64,000 nucleotides of DNA from Myxococcales bacterium (GCA_025355005.1 JANXLV010000351.1:1-64000), one strand, 5' to 3'; positions 52,400 through 60,573 are shown, counted from the stretch's first letter. Numbers and translations are program-made. Notes: a model not told the origin generated them from the sequence alone.

Positions 52400-52591
52400 G
52401 TGGGAAATCCGAGCGTCAACAAGCGCCAAAAAGAAAAAAATCGACAGGACAAGCAGCGTGACAAAGAGGTCAAGCGCAAGGATCGTCGTGACGAGAAGGC
52501 CCAGAAGCCCGCTGCGGCCGACGGTGTCGATCCGGATATCGCGGGGATCATCCCCGGCCCCCAGCCGCTTCCCGAAGAAGATCCGATGTGA
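52400..52591 (+). CDS. Small basic, Lys/Arg/Asp-rich protein
   Basis: The 63-residue protein starts at GTG 52400, five bases after GGAGC. Residues 7-35 are densely charged (KRQKEKNRQDKQRDKEVKRK), likely one long helix, followed by a Pro-rich C-terminus (GIIPGPQPLPEEDPM). It has no membrane segment. The basic helix suggests nucleic-acid or ribosome contact, but I do not recognise a family. A terminator lies downstream at 52747-52786. Confidence 0.6.
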   Translation: MGNPSVNKRQKEKNRQDKQRDKEVKRKDRRDEKAQKPAAADGVDPDIAGIIPGPQPLPEEDPM

Positions 52592-52603
52592 GCATGCTGT
52601 GAA

Positions 52604-52740
52604 GGCCTGAGGGGCCTGAGCATAAGGCCTGAGGGCCTGAGCGGCGTGAGCGCGTGACGTGACGATGTCGCCAAAGCCCCGCTCCCACGTGCAGACAACC
52701 CGGAGCGCCTGAACCGGAGCGCCTGAACCGGACCCTGAAA
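52604..52740 (+). repeat. Two sets of short direct repeats
   Basis: Four copies of GGCCTGAG start at 52604, 52613, 52626 and 52634. Further on, a 14-base unit CCGGAGCGCCTGAA occurs twice in tandem (52700-52713, 52714-52727), followed by a degenerate third copy. Both sets share the core GCCTGA. They are transcribed as the 3' untranslated part of the small basic protein gene. Confidence 0.7.
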
Positions 52741-52746
52741 TAGAGA

Positions 52747-52786
52747 AAGCGCGCCGCCCGATGAAGGGAGGCGCGCTTCTTTTGTT
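52747..52786. terminator. Bidirectional Rho-independent terminator
   Basis: A perfect 9-bp stem AAGCGCGCC/GGCGCGCTT (52747-52755 with 52770-52778) closes a 14-base loop and is followed on the plus strand by TCTTTTGTT. The minus-strand copy is followed by a weaker T-rich run (TTTCTCTATTT). It lies between the ends of the rightward small basic gene and the leftward RNA-binding gene and can serve both. Confidence 0.8.
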
Positions 52787-52792
52787 GCGAAT

Positions 52793-52829
52793 CTGAACGG
52801 ACCTCGTATCGCTACGAGCCCACGTTCAG
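52793..52829 (-). other. Two-part hairpin after the RNA-binding gene
   Basis: CTGAACG (52793-52799) pairs with CGTTCAG (52823-52829), enclosing CTCGTA/TACGAG (52803-52808 with 52813-52818) around a TCGC loop. It lies seven bases beyond the stop of the RRM gene, within its transcript, ahead of the terminator. It could stabilise the 3' end of the mRNA or bind the protein. Confidence 0.5.
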
Positions 52830-52836
52830 GAGACGA

Positions 52837-53184
<348 letters not shown>

Positions 53185-53639
53185 GACTGTTTCTCTTCTC
53201 TGAAATCCGGCGCGAAAGTGACCCAGGTCCAAGGTGCCGTTTGCCGTTTTGGATGGACGAGGTTCGTGGGAGAGTTCCCACGATCCTCACGGTGACGAAA
53301 CGCGCAGTGCCGATCCCAATACGAGAGAGAGAGCGTCGAAAGCGAGAACGTAGCGTGAGACAGGGCGGAACATAGCTCGTTACCAGAGGAGCGCAAGCGT
53401 TCGATCGAGATCGAGTCACGAGCGCGGGCTGTCCTGGCGAGGTCTGGACTCTCGCAAGTTCAGCTGTCGTGTTTGCGAGACGGCTGGGACATTTCTCTGG
53501 TGCGGCGATCGCCACCTCCCAGGGCCTTCGTTCGATGGGGGTGGAAGCCCCGGCCGCCAAATCATCATGAGACTCAATGCTTGGGGCCAATGTGGGACAC
53601 CTTGCGCATATAGGCCCACACGTTGCACCAGGTAGGCGC
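53185..53639. promoter_or_regulatory. Long divergent intergenic region, 455 bp
   Basis: The region separates the leftward RRM gene from the rightward NlpC/P60-like gene. It is longer than other gaps here and holds promoters for both. I see AGGTAGGCGC as the ribosome site of the rightward gene and TTGCGCATATAGG shortly before it as a possible promoter piece. No ORF with a ribosome site is evident. An unassigned small RNA or cold-shock leader is possible. Confidence 0.35.
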
Positions 53640-54458
53640 ATGAAGCTCTCCGCGATCCCCGCACTCGCCCTGATGCTCCCCCTCTGTCTCCTTGCTTGCT
53701 CCGATGGTGGCGACAGCGAGCCCCTCGTCGAAGGCGATCCGGGCGAGCCGAGCGCGCTGCTCGCGGACGGCACGTCGTCCGTTTCCTGCAGCTCCGAGAA
53801 CGCGCAAGCACCCGAGTGCACGAAGATGGCCGCGGACATCCAGGCGGCGGTCGACGACATGCTGGGCCCCGATGACGGTGTGCAGACGAGCGATGACTCC
53901 GACCTCGCGCTCGACAACACCGGTTCTGGTTCTGGCAGTGGCAGCGGCAGCGGCAGCGGCTCTGGTGGTTCGGGCAAGGGCTCGGGCTCGGGCGGCGGCG
54001 GCAAGGGAAGTGGCTCGGGAGCAGGAAGCGGCAGCGGCGCAGATCCCAGCGCTGCGAGCCCCAGCACCACACGTCACGCGATCATCGCGCGCGCTCAAAA
54101 GTGGGTCGCGGCGAAGGTGATGTACAGCCAGTCGAAGTACCACGAGGGTTTCCGTCAGGACTGCTCCGGCTTCGTCAGCATGGCGTGGCAGATCTCCCCG
54201 AACCTCAACACTGCGAGCTTCGCGCCGTACTCGCACGCGCAGTCCTCGCAGCTGTCCGACCTGAACCAGCTGCTGCCAGGCGATGCGCTGAACATGCAGC
54301 CGCGCGGCCACATGTTCCTCTTCGCAGGCTGGGCGAACTCGGCCCACACGTCGATGTACATCTACGAGGAGTCGCACACGGGCGCGCCGGCGCTCTACAA
54401 GGCCGTGGGCAAGAGCTACTTCAAGAGCTTCATGCCGATCCGCCGCAAGGGCCTCTGA
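53640..54458 (+). CDS. NlpC/P60-like lipoprotein with Ser-Gly linker
   Basis: The 272-residue protein starts at ATG 53640. It has a lipoprotein signal (PLCLLAC, Cys20), an acidic segment, then about 40 residues of nearly pure Ser-Gly with a few Lys (about 98-140), a flexible spacer. The C-terminal domain carries DCSGFVSMAWQ (catalytic-type Cys175) and GHMFLFAGW (His224), the Cys-His pair of NlpC/P60 and CHAP peptidoglycan amidase/endopeptidases. The third polar residue is not obvious. The enzyme probably cuts peptidoglycan peptides from a lipid-anchored position. The substrate bond is unknown. Confidence 0.78.
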   Translation: MKLSAIPALALMLPLCLLACSDGGDSEPLVEGDPGEPSALLADGTSSVSCSSENAQAPECTKMAADIQAAVDDMLGPDDGVQTSDDSDLALDNTGSGSGSGSGSGSGSGGSGKGSGSGGGGKGSGSGAGSGSGADPSAASPSTTRHAIIARAQKWVAAKVMYSQSKYHEGFRQDCSGFVSMAWQISPNLNTASFAPYSHAQSSQLSDLNQLLPGDALNMQPRGHMFLFAGWANSAHTSMYIYEESHTGAPALYKAVGKSYFKSFMPIRRKGL

Positions 54459-54466
54459 GCGCGCGA

Positions 54467-54949
54467 CTACTTGAGCGCGGTGGGCAGCTGCGAGATCGCG
54501 GCACGCACCGCGCTCCGCATCATCGCGTGATTCTCTCGAGCGTTCGCCGCGGTGGTGCTGCCGAGCGGTGCACGCGCCCGTGTCTCGATGGTCGCGATCA
54601 GTGACTCCTTGCGCGTGTCGCGCACGAGCGCGGTGACCACGCACGACGGCTCGGGGCTCTCCGGAGTCGGCGCGACGCGAACGAGCGTGACCGACACGAC
54701 GTTGCGTGACGATGCGGGCAGGCTCGACAGGTCGAGCGTCGCGAGCGCGCTCATCGCCTCTTGCCTCACCTCGTCCGGGCGGACCTCGTTGCTCGCGCTC
54801 GAGAAGATCTTCACGTCGCCCATCGCCAGCACCTTGGGCTTCTGAGGCGCGTGCCCGTCGGTGTGGACGACCTCCGCGCCCGAAGGCGTGGTGGTGACCA
54901 TGTTGAGGAGAGCAAGCGCGGCGGCGAAAAGGAGCGGATGTGTGCGCAC
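54467..54949 (-). CDS. Secreted protein of unknown function
   Basis: The protein has about 160 residues if GTG 54949 is the start. It begins with a Sec-like signal (LLFAAALALLNM, cleavage near SGA-EV). Longer starts (55006 or 55069) would add a second hydrophobic segment but run through an A/T-rich probable promoter, so I prefer the short form. The mature part has KVLAMGDVKIFSSASNEV and the end ENHAMMRSAVRAAISQLPTAL, with regular strand-helix alternation. No motif is recognised. It converges with the NlpC/P60-like gene and is divergent from the response regulator. Confidence 0.5.
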   Translation of the reverse strand: MRTHPLLFAAALALLNMVTTTPSGAEVVHTDGHAPQKPKVLAMGDVKIFSSASNEVRPDEVRQEAMSALATLDLSSLPASSRNVVSVTLVRVAPTPESPEPSCVVTALVRDTRKESLIATIETRARAPLGSTTAANARENHAMMRSAVRAAISQLPTALK

Positions 54950-54987
54950 GGCCGCCGATGAGCGAGGACCATACCTGCGTGCAAGTT

Positions 54988-55025
54988 TATACACGATTGA
55001 TATCATTGATATAATTATGACGGAT
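54988..55025. promoter_or_regulatory. A/T-rich patch with repeated ATTGATAT
   Basis: This is by far the most A/T-rich stretch in its neighbourhood. ATTGATATC and ATTGATATA lie head to tail at 55000-55018 around a GATATC palindrome, next to ATAATTAT. It sits between a leftward secreted-protein gene and the rightward response regulator, so it is a good candidate for a promoter or a regulator site. Confidence 0.5.
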
Positions 55026-55118
55026 GTGAGGGCGGCGCCAAGCAGCTGGTGGATCAACGAACCACCCACGCAAGCCCCTCACGCTTAACTTGTTCGCTGC
55101 CGTGGACGTTGGCAGGAC

Positions 55119-55775
55119 ATGCCCATCGACCACCCCCCCGCGGAGCCTCCGCCGTTCCTCATCGTCGAGGACGAGGCGCAGGTGATGGGCGTCCTCCGCC
55201 GCATCCTTGCGCCGTACGCCGAGATTCGATGCGCGTCCTCGATCACCGAGGCGCTCGATGCGCTCGCAAGCAACTCCGCATGGAGCGGCTTCGTGATGGA
55301 CCAGAACCTGGGTGACGGTGACGGTCTGGACCTTCTCGCGATGGTGCGCAACCACCATCCCGAGGTACCCGCGTTGCTGTGCACCGGGCAGCTCGATGTC
55401 GGCATCGTCAATCGGGCATTCGATCTCGGGGCGGCCTACGTGTGCAAGCCGGTCGAGGTCGAGAGGCTCCGTCGCTTCGCCGCAGACGCTCTCGGCACGT
55501 CGTCGACCGACGAGAAGTCTGCGCCTCGCTCCGAGATGTTCACCGCCGTCGAGCAGCTCGCGCGGCATGCCCGCCTGAGCAAGGCAGAGGCCGATCTGGT
55601 CAACGCCGTGCTCACCCGCGTTCCGCGCGAGCAGTACATGAACGAGCAAGACATCACCGACAACACCTACAAGACACACGTCCGGCACGTCTTGAAGAAG
55701 ACCGGCTGCAAGACGCTCGCCGAAGTACGCGAGGACGTTCTCGTCGTCGCTGCGAAGCGCCTGCGAACGGGCTAA
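55119..55775 (+). CDS. Response regulator with C-terminal DNA-binding-like helices
   Basis: The 218-residue protein has an N-terminal receiver domain with the full set of residues: acidic pair Glu17-Asp18, phospho-acceptor Asp61 in VMDQNLGDG, Thr89 in LLCTG and Lys110 in VCKPVE. The C-terminal part (about 150-215), LSKAEADLVNAVL then ITDNTYKTHVRHVLKKTGCK, follows the LuxR/GerE pattern. There a helix-turn-helix with TxKxHV-type spacing ends in Lys-Lys-Thr-Gly. It probably controls transcription. No histidine kinase is adjacent. Its stop overlaps that of the convergent alarmone-synthetase gene by four bases. Confidence 0.82.
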   Translation: MPIDHPPAEPPPFLIVEDEAQVMGVLRRILAPYAEIRCASSITEALDALASNSAWSGFVMDQNLGDGDGLDLLAMVRNHHPEVPALLCTGQLDVGIVNRAFDLGAAYVCKPVEVERLRRFAADALGTSSTDEKSAPRSEMFTAVEQLARHARLSKAEADLVNAVLTRVPREQYMNEQDITDNTYKTHVRHVLKKTGCKTLAEVREDVLVVAAKRLRTG

Positions 55776-56905
55776 TAGCCAGCGGCCTTCCAGGAGGCGG
55801 TGAAGGCGCGTACGAGCTCGCTCGCTACTTGCTGCGCCTTCTTCTCGTCGTCCGGGTAGTCGAGCTCGCGATAGAGGCGTGCAAGGCGCTCTGCCTTGCT
55901 CACGCCGAGCGACTCCGCGAATAGGACCGTCGCGTGCGCCAGGAAGAAGAGCGAGTAGCCGCGCGGCGCGCGAGGCATGGCCTCCGTGGAGAGCTGGAAG
56001 CTTGCCCACGCGAACGCGAAGTACGGCGCGACCATCGAGACGATCGCGTCGTCGTGCTTCGCGAGCCCAGCCCGCGCATCACCCACCGTCTCTATGCCCG
56101 ACAGCGCCAGCATGCGAAGGAGGTACTCCGGGAAGAACGGCTCCGTCCCCAGCTTCTTTCCCATGGCCTTCGCGATCCGGTGATCGAGCGCGCGCGCCTC
56201 CGGCATGTCGAGGAGCGACGCCAGCGAGAGCCGGTCGAGCGCGACCGCGCCGGAGTTCTCTTCGATGCGCTGGGGTAGCGCGTGCGCGTAGCTCTGGAGG
56301 TCGTCGCGGATGCGCGCGAACTCCTGGTCGGCCAGCTCGAGGAGCCCCGCGAGGCGCACCAGTCGGCGCTGCACGTGCTTTGGCATCTGCGCCTCTGCCT
56401 TGTAGCCGAGGTCGTGCTCGATCTCCGCCCACGCGTGCTCGAGCAGCGTACGCACCTGGACCTCGCAGCGCGCGCTCTCCGGCAGTGCGCCGTCCGCCGC
56501 CATGTTGCAGACGTAGTGGAGCGAGCTGTAGCCGAAGGCGGAGGTCTCTCGTCGCCGCCGCTTGTCCGTGGAGTTGGCGAAGTCCACAGGCCAGTGCGCC
56601 TCCACCAGGCGACCGACACGATCGACGTCGTCCTCGAAGTAGGTGATCACGCGGAGCCCCACGAGGTCCGTGACGTCCCACAGCGACTCGTACGTGCGGT
56701 CCGGGCGCGCCAGCTTTCCTTCCAGGCTCTCCGCGGACTTCACGCGCGCCGTGACCGAGTGGATCTTGAGCAGCGGCTCGCGCAGAAGCAGCTGCACGAG
56801 CTCCTCACGTAGTGCCTCGGCGCGCGCGACCAGCATGGGCGCATGGCCTTCCAGCTCCGCGGTGCGCGGGTCTTTGCGCTTCTGGGGGTCGGGCGGGATA
56901 CTCAT
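55772..56905 (-). CDS. RelA/SpoT-domain (p)ppGpp synthetase-like protein
   Basis: The 377-residue protein holds a RelA_SpoT synthetase domain at about 47-170. Characteristic blocks are HSVTARVKSAESLEGKL, DLVGLRVITYFEDDVDRV, FGYSSLHYVC and CEVQVRTLLEHAWAEIEHDLGYK. There is no HD hydrolase domain and no TGS/ACT, so it is a single-domain alarmone synthetase of the small (SAS) type, with about 200 extra helical residues at the C-terminus. Such enzymes transfer pyrophosphate from ATP to GDP/GTP or, in toxic relatives, to other nucleotides or tRNA. Some (FaRel, CapRel) act in phage defence with antitoxin genes. No antitoxin gene is visible here, though the long C-terminal extension could be regulatory. 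It is four bases from a secreted-protein gene upstream. Confidence 0.82.
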   Translation of the reverse strand: MSIPPDPQKRKDPRTAELEGHAPMLVARAEALREELVQLLLREPLLKIHSVTARVKSAESLEGKLARPDRTYESLWDVTDLVGLRVITYFEDDVDRVGRLVEAHWPVDFANSTDKRRRRETSAFGYSSLHYVCNMAADGALPESARCEVQVRTLLEHAWAEIEHDLGYKAEAQMPKHVQRRLVRLAGLLELADQEFARIRDDLQSYAHALPQRIEENSGAVALDRLSLASLLDMPEARALDHRIAKAMGKKLGTEPFFPEYLLRMLALSGIETVGDARAGLAKHDDAIVSMVAPYFAFAWASFQLSTEAMPRAPRGYSLFFLAHATVLFAESLGVSKAERLARLYRELDYPDDEKKAQQVASELVRAFTASWKAAGY

Positions 56906-56909
56906 CCGC

Positions 56910-58253
56910 TTACTCCGTCACGAGCGCGGTCCACGCGTGCACGGACGCGCCGAGCGTCGAGTAGACGGTGAAGGCGTGCGCGCCAGGGAAAACGCTGGAC
57001 TTGCCGTGAACGGACACAGTGAGGTGCAGTTTTTCTCCGTTCACGCCGGACGTGCGGTCCCATGCGAACGAGAGCGTCTTGTTGTCGCCCAGGTCGGCGA
57101 GCGCGTCGCGCGCGGACACCTTCCATGGGCCGCTCGTTGCCTGGTCGCTGTAGAGGTCGACCTCGACGACGCGGCTCTCACCCACGGGGATGCGCACGCT
57201 CTTCGACGTGAGCGACCCGCGGCCAAAGCCCATGGGCAGCTTGACCGTGTCCACGTCCGGCAGCACGGGCGCGCTGGTGAAGAACGGCGTGCCCAGAGAT
57301 GGCGCGCACGGATCGTGGCCCGCCGCGGCCTGCGCGTTGGACCACGTGCGCTGCACCGTCAGCCCCAGAGTCATGTCCATGTAGAATGCATCCGGTTCGG
57401 GAACGCACAGGTCGCCGGACTCGCCGCCTCCGCCAAGCGTCCACACGAAGTGATCGTCGTCCACGTTGCCGTATGCAGTGTCGGCGCCCGCGCTGGTCGT
57501 GGGGAATGGATCGGTGACGGCCTCCACCAGCTCGTGGCTCAGCGCGCCCGTGACCTCTTGCACGCCCTGCAGTCCGCCGAAGCCGGTGCACGTGGGGAGC
57601 ACGGCGTACGCGAACGTCTTCACCATGCCTCCGACCTGCGCGGCGATGTTGGAGTGGTAGCCGCCGAACGAGCTGCAGCTCTGGCTGCCTCCGGACGTGA
57701 TGGTCGTGCTCGCGGGATAGAAGAACGTGTAGATGGTGTTCGTGTCGGGGAGGCCGAACGCGCTGGCGATGAGCTGGTCGTGGAAGAACGTGTCGATCTC
57801 CGCGTCGCTGATCTTCGCGGGCGCGGGGCCCGTGAGCTCCTTCGACGAGACCCACGCGAGCGGTCCGACGCCATACTCCGCCGTGGCCGCGGCCCAGTAC
57901 GTGGACGCGCCGAGCGCCGGGCCGAACGCGTCGAGCGCGGTCTCGTGGGGGTAGCCTGGGTAGTAGAGGAACATCACCTTGGGCGTCGTGAGCACCGGCC
58001 CGCCCTTTGCGTTCGTGAGCTGCGGTGGCGCAGGGTGCGGCGCAGGATAGACAGTGGACGGCGCGCCGTTGTCGAGCGGCGGGCCGATGTCGCTCGCGTC
58101 CATGCTGGATGCGTCGGCCGAGCCCTGCGATGCGTCGGCGGACGCGTCCGCCTCGGCGCTGCCGTCGTGCGACGAGCCACACGCCGCGAGGAGAACGCCG
58201 GCTCCGAGCACGAGCGTTCCCAGCAGCGAGGCAGGCACGCGGGGGGAGGTCAT
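56910..58253 (-). CDS. Lipoprotein with SHELVEAVTDP motif, EXORDIUM-like
   Basis: The 447-residue protein has a lipoprotein signal (LLAAC, Cys25) and an Asp/Ala/Ser linker. A domain follows from about 90 containing VMFLYYPGYP and the segment GALSHELVEAVTDPF (His240, Glu241, Glu244, Asp248). The same HELxEAVTDP-type signature occurs in the plant PHI-1/EXORDIUM family and in secreted bacterial relatives. It looks like a metal-binding, peptidase-like helix but is HExxE, not HExxH. The C-terminal 90 residues are beta-rich (a jelly-roll-like domain). The substrate is unknown. It is probably transcribed with the alarmone synthetase downstream (4-base gap). Confidence 0.68.
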   Translation of the reverse strand: MTSPRVPASLLGTLVLGAGVLLAACGSSHDGSAEADASADASQGSADASSMDASDIGPPLDNGAPSTVYPAPHPAPPQLTNAKGGPVLTTPKVMFLYYPGYPHETALDAFGPALGASTYWAAATAEYGVGPLAWVSSKELTGPAPAKISDAEIDTFFHDQLIASAFGLPDTNTIYTFFYPASTTITSGGSQSCSSFGGYHSNIAAQVGGMVKTFAYAVLPTCTGFGGLQGVQEVTGALSHELVEAVTDPFPTTSAGADTAYGNVDDDHFVWTLGGGGESGDLCVPEPDAFYMDMTLGLTVQRTWSNAQAAAGHDPCAPSLGTPFFTSAPVLPDVDTVKLPMGFGRGSLTSKSVRIPVGESRVVEVDLYSDQATSGPWKVSARDALADLGDNKTLSFAWDRTSGVNGEKLHLTVSVHGKSSVFPGAHAFTVYSTLGASVHAWTALVTE

Positions 58254-58527
58254 CGCCGGGAGTATCCCACGGCGAGGCCAATTTGCCGCTAGTTCTACTG
58301 TGGGACGTAGCGCCCCAGTGCCGCGTTCGCCGTCGAAGCGTGCGCGCGGCAGCGTGAAAAGCGCGGCGGGGCCGCTGCCAGGGCCGCTGGAGCATCGAAG
58401 GGACGCCCAGCGTCACTCGCTGCCTTTGGCCAGTGGTCCCCGGTTCCGCCGGGTATGGTCCCGTTGCCACGGTTCGACTGCTCCGCGCATTCGGTCCTGG
58501 GACCGCGACATCCCGCTGGCAGCGCTG

Positions 58528-59799
58528 CTAGAAAGCGCCTCGCGTGTAGAGTACACGCAACCCGTCGCGGCGGACCTGGTCCTTCTTGCCGATCCACATG
58601 CCGCCTCGCTTCTCCGACGGCCAGCACGAGGCGGCGGCGTTCTTGAGCGCGTTCTCGAAGCGCATCGCGTCGCCCTCCGTGTCCCAGACCGTGCTCCAGG
58701 ACAGGGACAGCTCCGAGCCGCTGCGCTTCGCGACGACATAGCGGTCCCCGCCCCAGCCCCAGCCGTCCACGACGGCGGTCTTGCCGCAGCGACCGAGCAA
58801 GAGGCGCGTGCGCAGCTCCCCCCACGTCCCCTCCGCGAGCTTCTCGGAGCCGGCGGGCGGCGCGGGTGCTTCCACGGTGACGGGCTTCTCGCCCGCGATG
58901 AACTTCTCCGGGTGAAGGATCTGCTCCGTGCTCTCGGGCGGGCTCGCGAACGCGTGATCGATCGCGGGGAAGCCGCCATGCTCGTAGAGCTTCGCGACGA
59001 AGATCATCCCGTCCATGTATGCGGACATCGTCTCGCTCCACCGCGGCTCGCGCGTAGCGATCTCCGGCACACCCAGCGCGCGCGCGAGCTGGGCACGAGG
59101 GTTCGTGCGCACGACGAACACGGCATGCTCGAGGCGCTTTCCCGGATCCGTGTTCTCCGCGGAGGCCGCGTACAGCTCGCGCACGACCATCGCGTCGCCC
59201 TCGTAGAGCGACTTCAGCGCGAGCGCGTGGTCCTCGTCGCGCTCGTCGCCGTCGGGCATACCGAACGTCTGGTCCTCCAGCGCGTGTGCGAGCTCGTGAA
59301 CCAGCACGCCACGCTCGCTCGACGGCGGCAGACCCTTGCGAAGATAGAGAGCGTGCGCCGAGAAATCGTAGAGGCCCAGGTACGCACGCTGGCTCGGCGG
59401 AGGCAGAGCCCGCGGGTCGTGGCGGATCACACCGAACGCGACGTACGTCGACACGGTCGCGACGTCCGCGGGAGGAAGCGCAGTGCGCTGACGAAAGGTC
59501 TCCTCGTCCACGGTCTCGACGCGGAGAGCCGCCTTGCGAGTGACGTGACGGAGCGTGGCGATCTCGTCGGCGAGCCGCTCCTCGTCGGTGGTAGGGGGAG
59601 GGGGAAGGATCGGGCCCGAGGTCGAGGTCGAGGTCGAGGTCGAGGTCGAGGTCGAGGTCGGGGTCGAGGTCGGGGTCGAGGTCCTCGTCCCCACTGCACC
59701 TGGCGTTGCTGCTCCGCACGCGACGGCGAGCCATGAGGTCACGGTGAGGAACCCGAGTCTGCGGCTCACGAGAGGATGATACCCACGTCTGGGTGACAT
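58528..59799 (-). CDS. HExxH metallopeptidase-like lipoprotein with Ser-Thr repeat
   Basis: The 423-residue protein has a signal ending WLAVAC, then an unusual Ser-Thr repeat (about 39-61) as spacer. The zinc motif is VHELAHALEDQ (His168, Glu169, His172) and the third ligand is probably Glu200 in LYEGDAM, as in the HELAHALQDQ...EGDA group of zinc proteases. WSETMSAYMDGMIFV follows and the C-terminal third is beta-rich. It likely acts at the cell surface. The start at ATG 59799 is used; GTG 59769 would give a shorter leader, and neither has a clear ribosome site. The gene is divergent from the Cys-repeat lipoprotein at 59833 (33-base gap). Confidence 0.72.
   Translation of the reverse strand: MSPRRGYHPLVSRRLGFLTVTSWLAVACGAATPGAVGTRTSTPTSTPTSTSTSTSTSTSTSGPILPPPPTTDEERLADEIATLRHVTRKAALRVETVDEETFRQRTALPPADVATVSTYVAFGVIRHDPRALPPPSQRAYLGLYDFSAHALYLRKGLPPSSERGVLVHELAHALEDQTFGMPDGDERDEDHALALKSLYEGDAMVVRELYAASAENTDPGKRLEHAVFVVRTNPRAQLARALGVPEIATREPRWSETMSAYMDGMIFVAKLYEHGGFPAIDHAFASPPESTEQILHPEKFIAGEKPVTVEAPAPPAGSEKLAEGTWGELRTRLLLGRCGKTAVVDGWGWGGDRYVVAKRSGSELSLSWSTVWDTEGDAMRFENALKNAAASCWPSEKRGGMWIGKKDQVRRDGLRVLYTRGAF
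59618..59683. repeat. Hexanucleotide tandem repeat GAGGTC, 11 units
   Basis: Eleven units of GAGGTC (two of them GGGGTC) run head to tail. On the minus strand they code the Ser-Thr (and Pro-Thr) linker of the metallopeptidase-like lipoprotein. Because units are six bases, length changes stay in frame. Confidence 0.95.
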
Positions 59800-59832
59800 T
59801 CTTTGGTCTACCGCTCATGGTAGGGTTGTCCC

Positions 59833-60573
59833 ATGCACAAGGGGACCTCCAGAGCTGCGCGCGTGATCGTCGTTGCCGCCGTCGTTTCGGCTTCTTTTCT
59901 CGTGGTGGCGTGCAAGAAGCCGCCGGTCGCTGGTGCTGCGTGCAAGACGGCCGGTGAGGTGCAGTGTCTCGACAAGCAGACCGGCCTCTTCTGCATCCAG
60001 GGCAAGTGGGAGGCCCTTGCGTGTGAGGGCCCGACCGGATGCATGACGGTCGTGGGCGAAGGCAGCTGCTCGCACAGTGAGTACAAGGTCGGCGAGGGAT
60101 GCCTCGAAGAGGGCAAGCCCGCGTGCTCGGGCGATCGCAAGTCGATGATCAAGTGCGAGACGGGTCACTGGAAGCTGATCGACGCGTGCAAGGGCGCGCT
60201 CGGATGTGTCTCCAACGTGGAAGGCACCAAATGCGATCTCGGCGCGAGCGCCGTGGGCTCGCCATGCACCAAGGAGAACGAGGGCAACGCCGCCTGCACC
60301 GAGGACAAGAAGAACCTGCTCCTCTGCAAGAGCGGCAAGATGACGCTCGGCGCCACCTGCAAGGGCATGCACGGGTGCCGTCAGCGCGGAACCGAGCTCG
60401 AGTGCGACGAGACCATCTCGGACCTGGGCGACACCTGCGACTCGAGCGAGTACGAAGGAAAGTTCGCCTGCTCCACCGACAAGAAGACCAAGCTGGTCTG
60501 CAAGAACAACAAGATGGTCAAAGACCGCGCCTGCAAGTGCTCAGTCATGATCGACAAAGTTAGCTGCGATTAA
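59833..60573 (+). CDS. Cys-rich repeat lipoprotein, four modules
   Basis: The 246-residue protein has a lipoprotein signal (FLVVACKK, Cys near 27). The mature part is four repeats of about 48 residues that share the pattern GxxC, then AC/QC, then KxxLxCxxGxW/K, then CxGxxGC. Examples are GEVQCLDKQTGLFCIQGKWE, GKPACSGDRKSMIKCETGHW and GNAACTEDKKNLLLCKSGKM. Each repeat has about five cysteines, so it is a disulfide-stabilised surface protein. The family is unnamed to me; similar Cys-modules are common in myxobacterial lipoproteins. Its end overlaps the convergent DUF2330 gene by 14 bases. Confidence 0.72.
   Translation: MHKGTSRAARVIVVAAVVSASFLVVACKKPPVAGAACKTAGEVQCLDKQTGLFCIQGKWEALACEGPTGCMTVVGEGSCSHSEYKVGEGCLEEGKPACSGDRKSMIKCETGHWKLIDACKGALGCVSNVEGTKCDLGASAVGSPCTKENEGNAACTEDKKNLLLCKSGKMTLGATCKGMHGCRQRGTELECDETISDLGDTCDSSEYEGKFACSTDKKTKLVCKNNKMVKDRACKCSVMIDKVSCD

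Noticed and set aside
59618-59683. Short regular repeat considered as a CRISPR array
   Set aside because: Units are six bases without spacers, in frame within a gene, and no cas gene is near.
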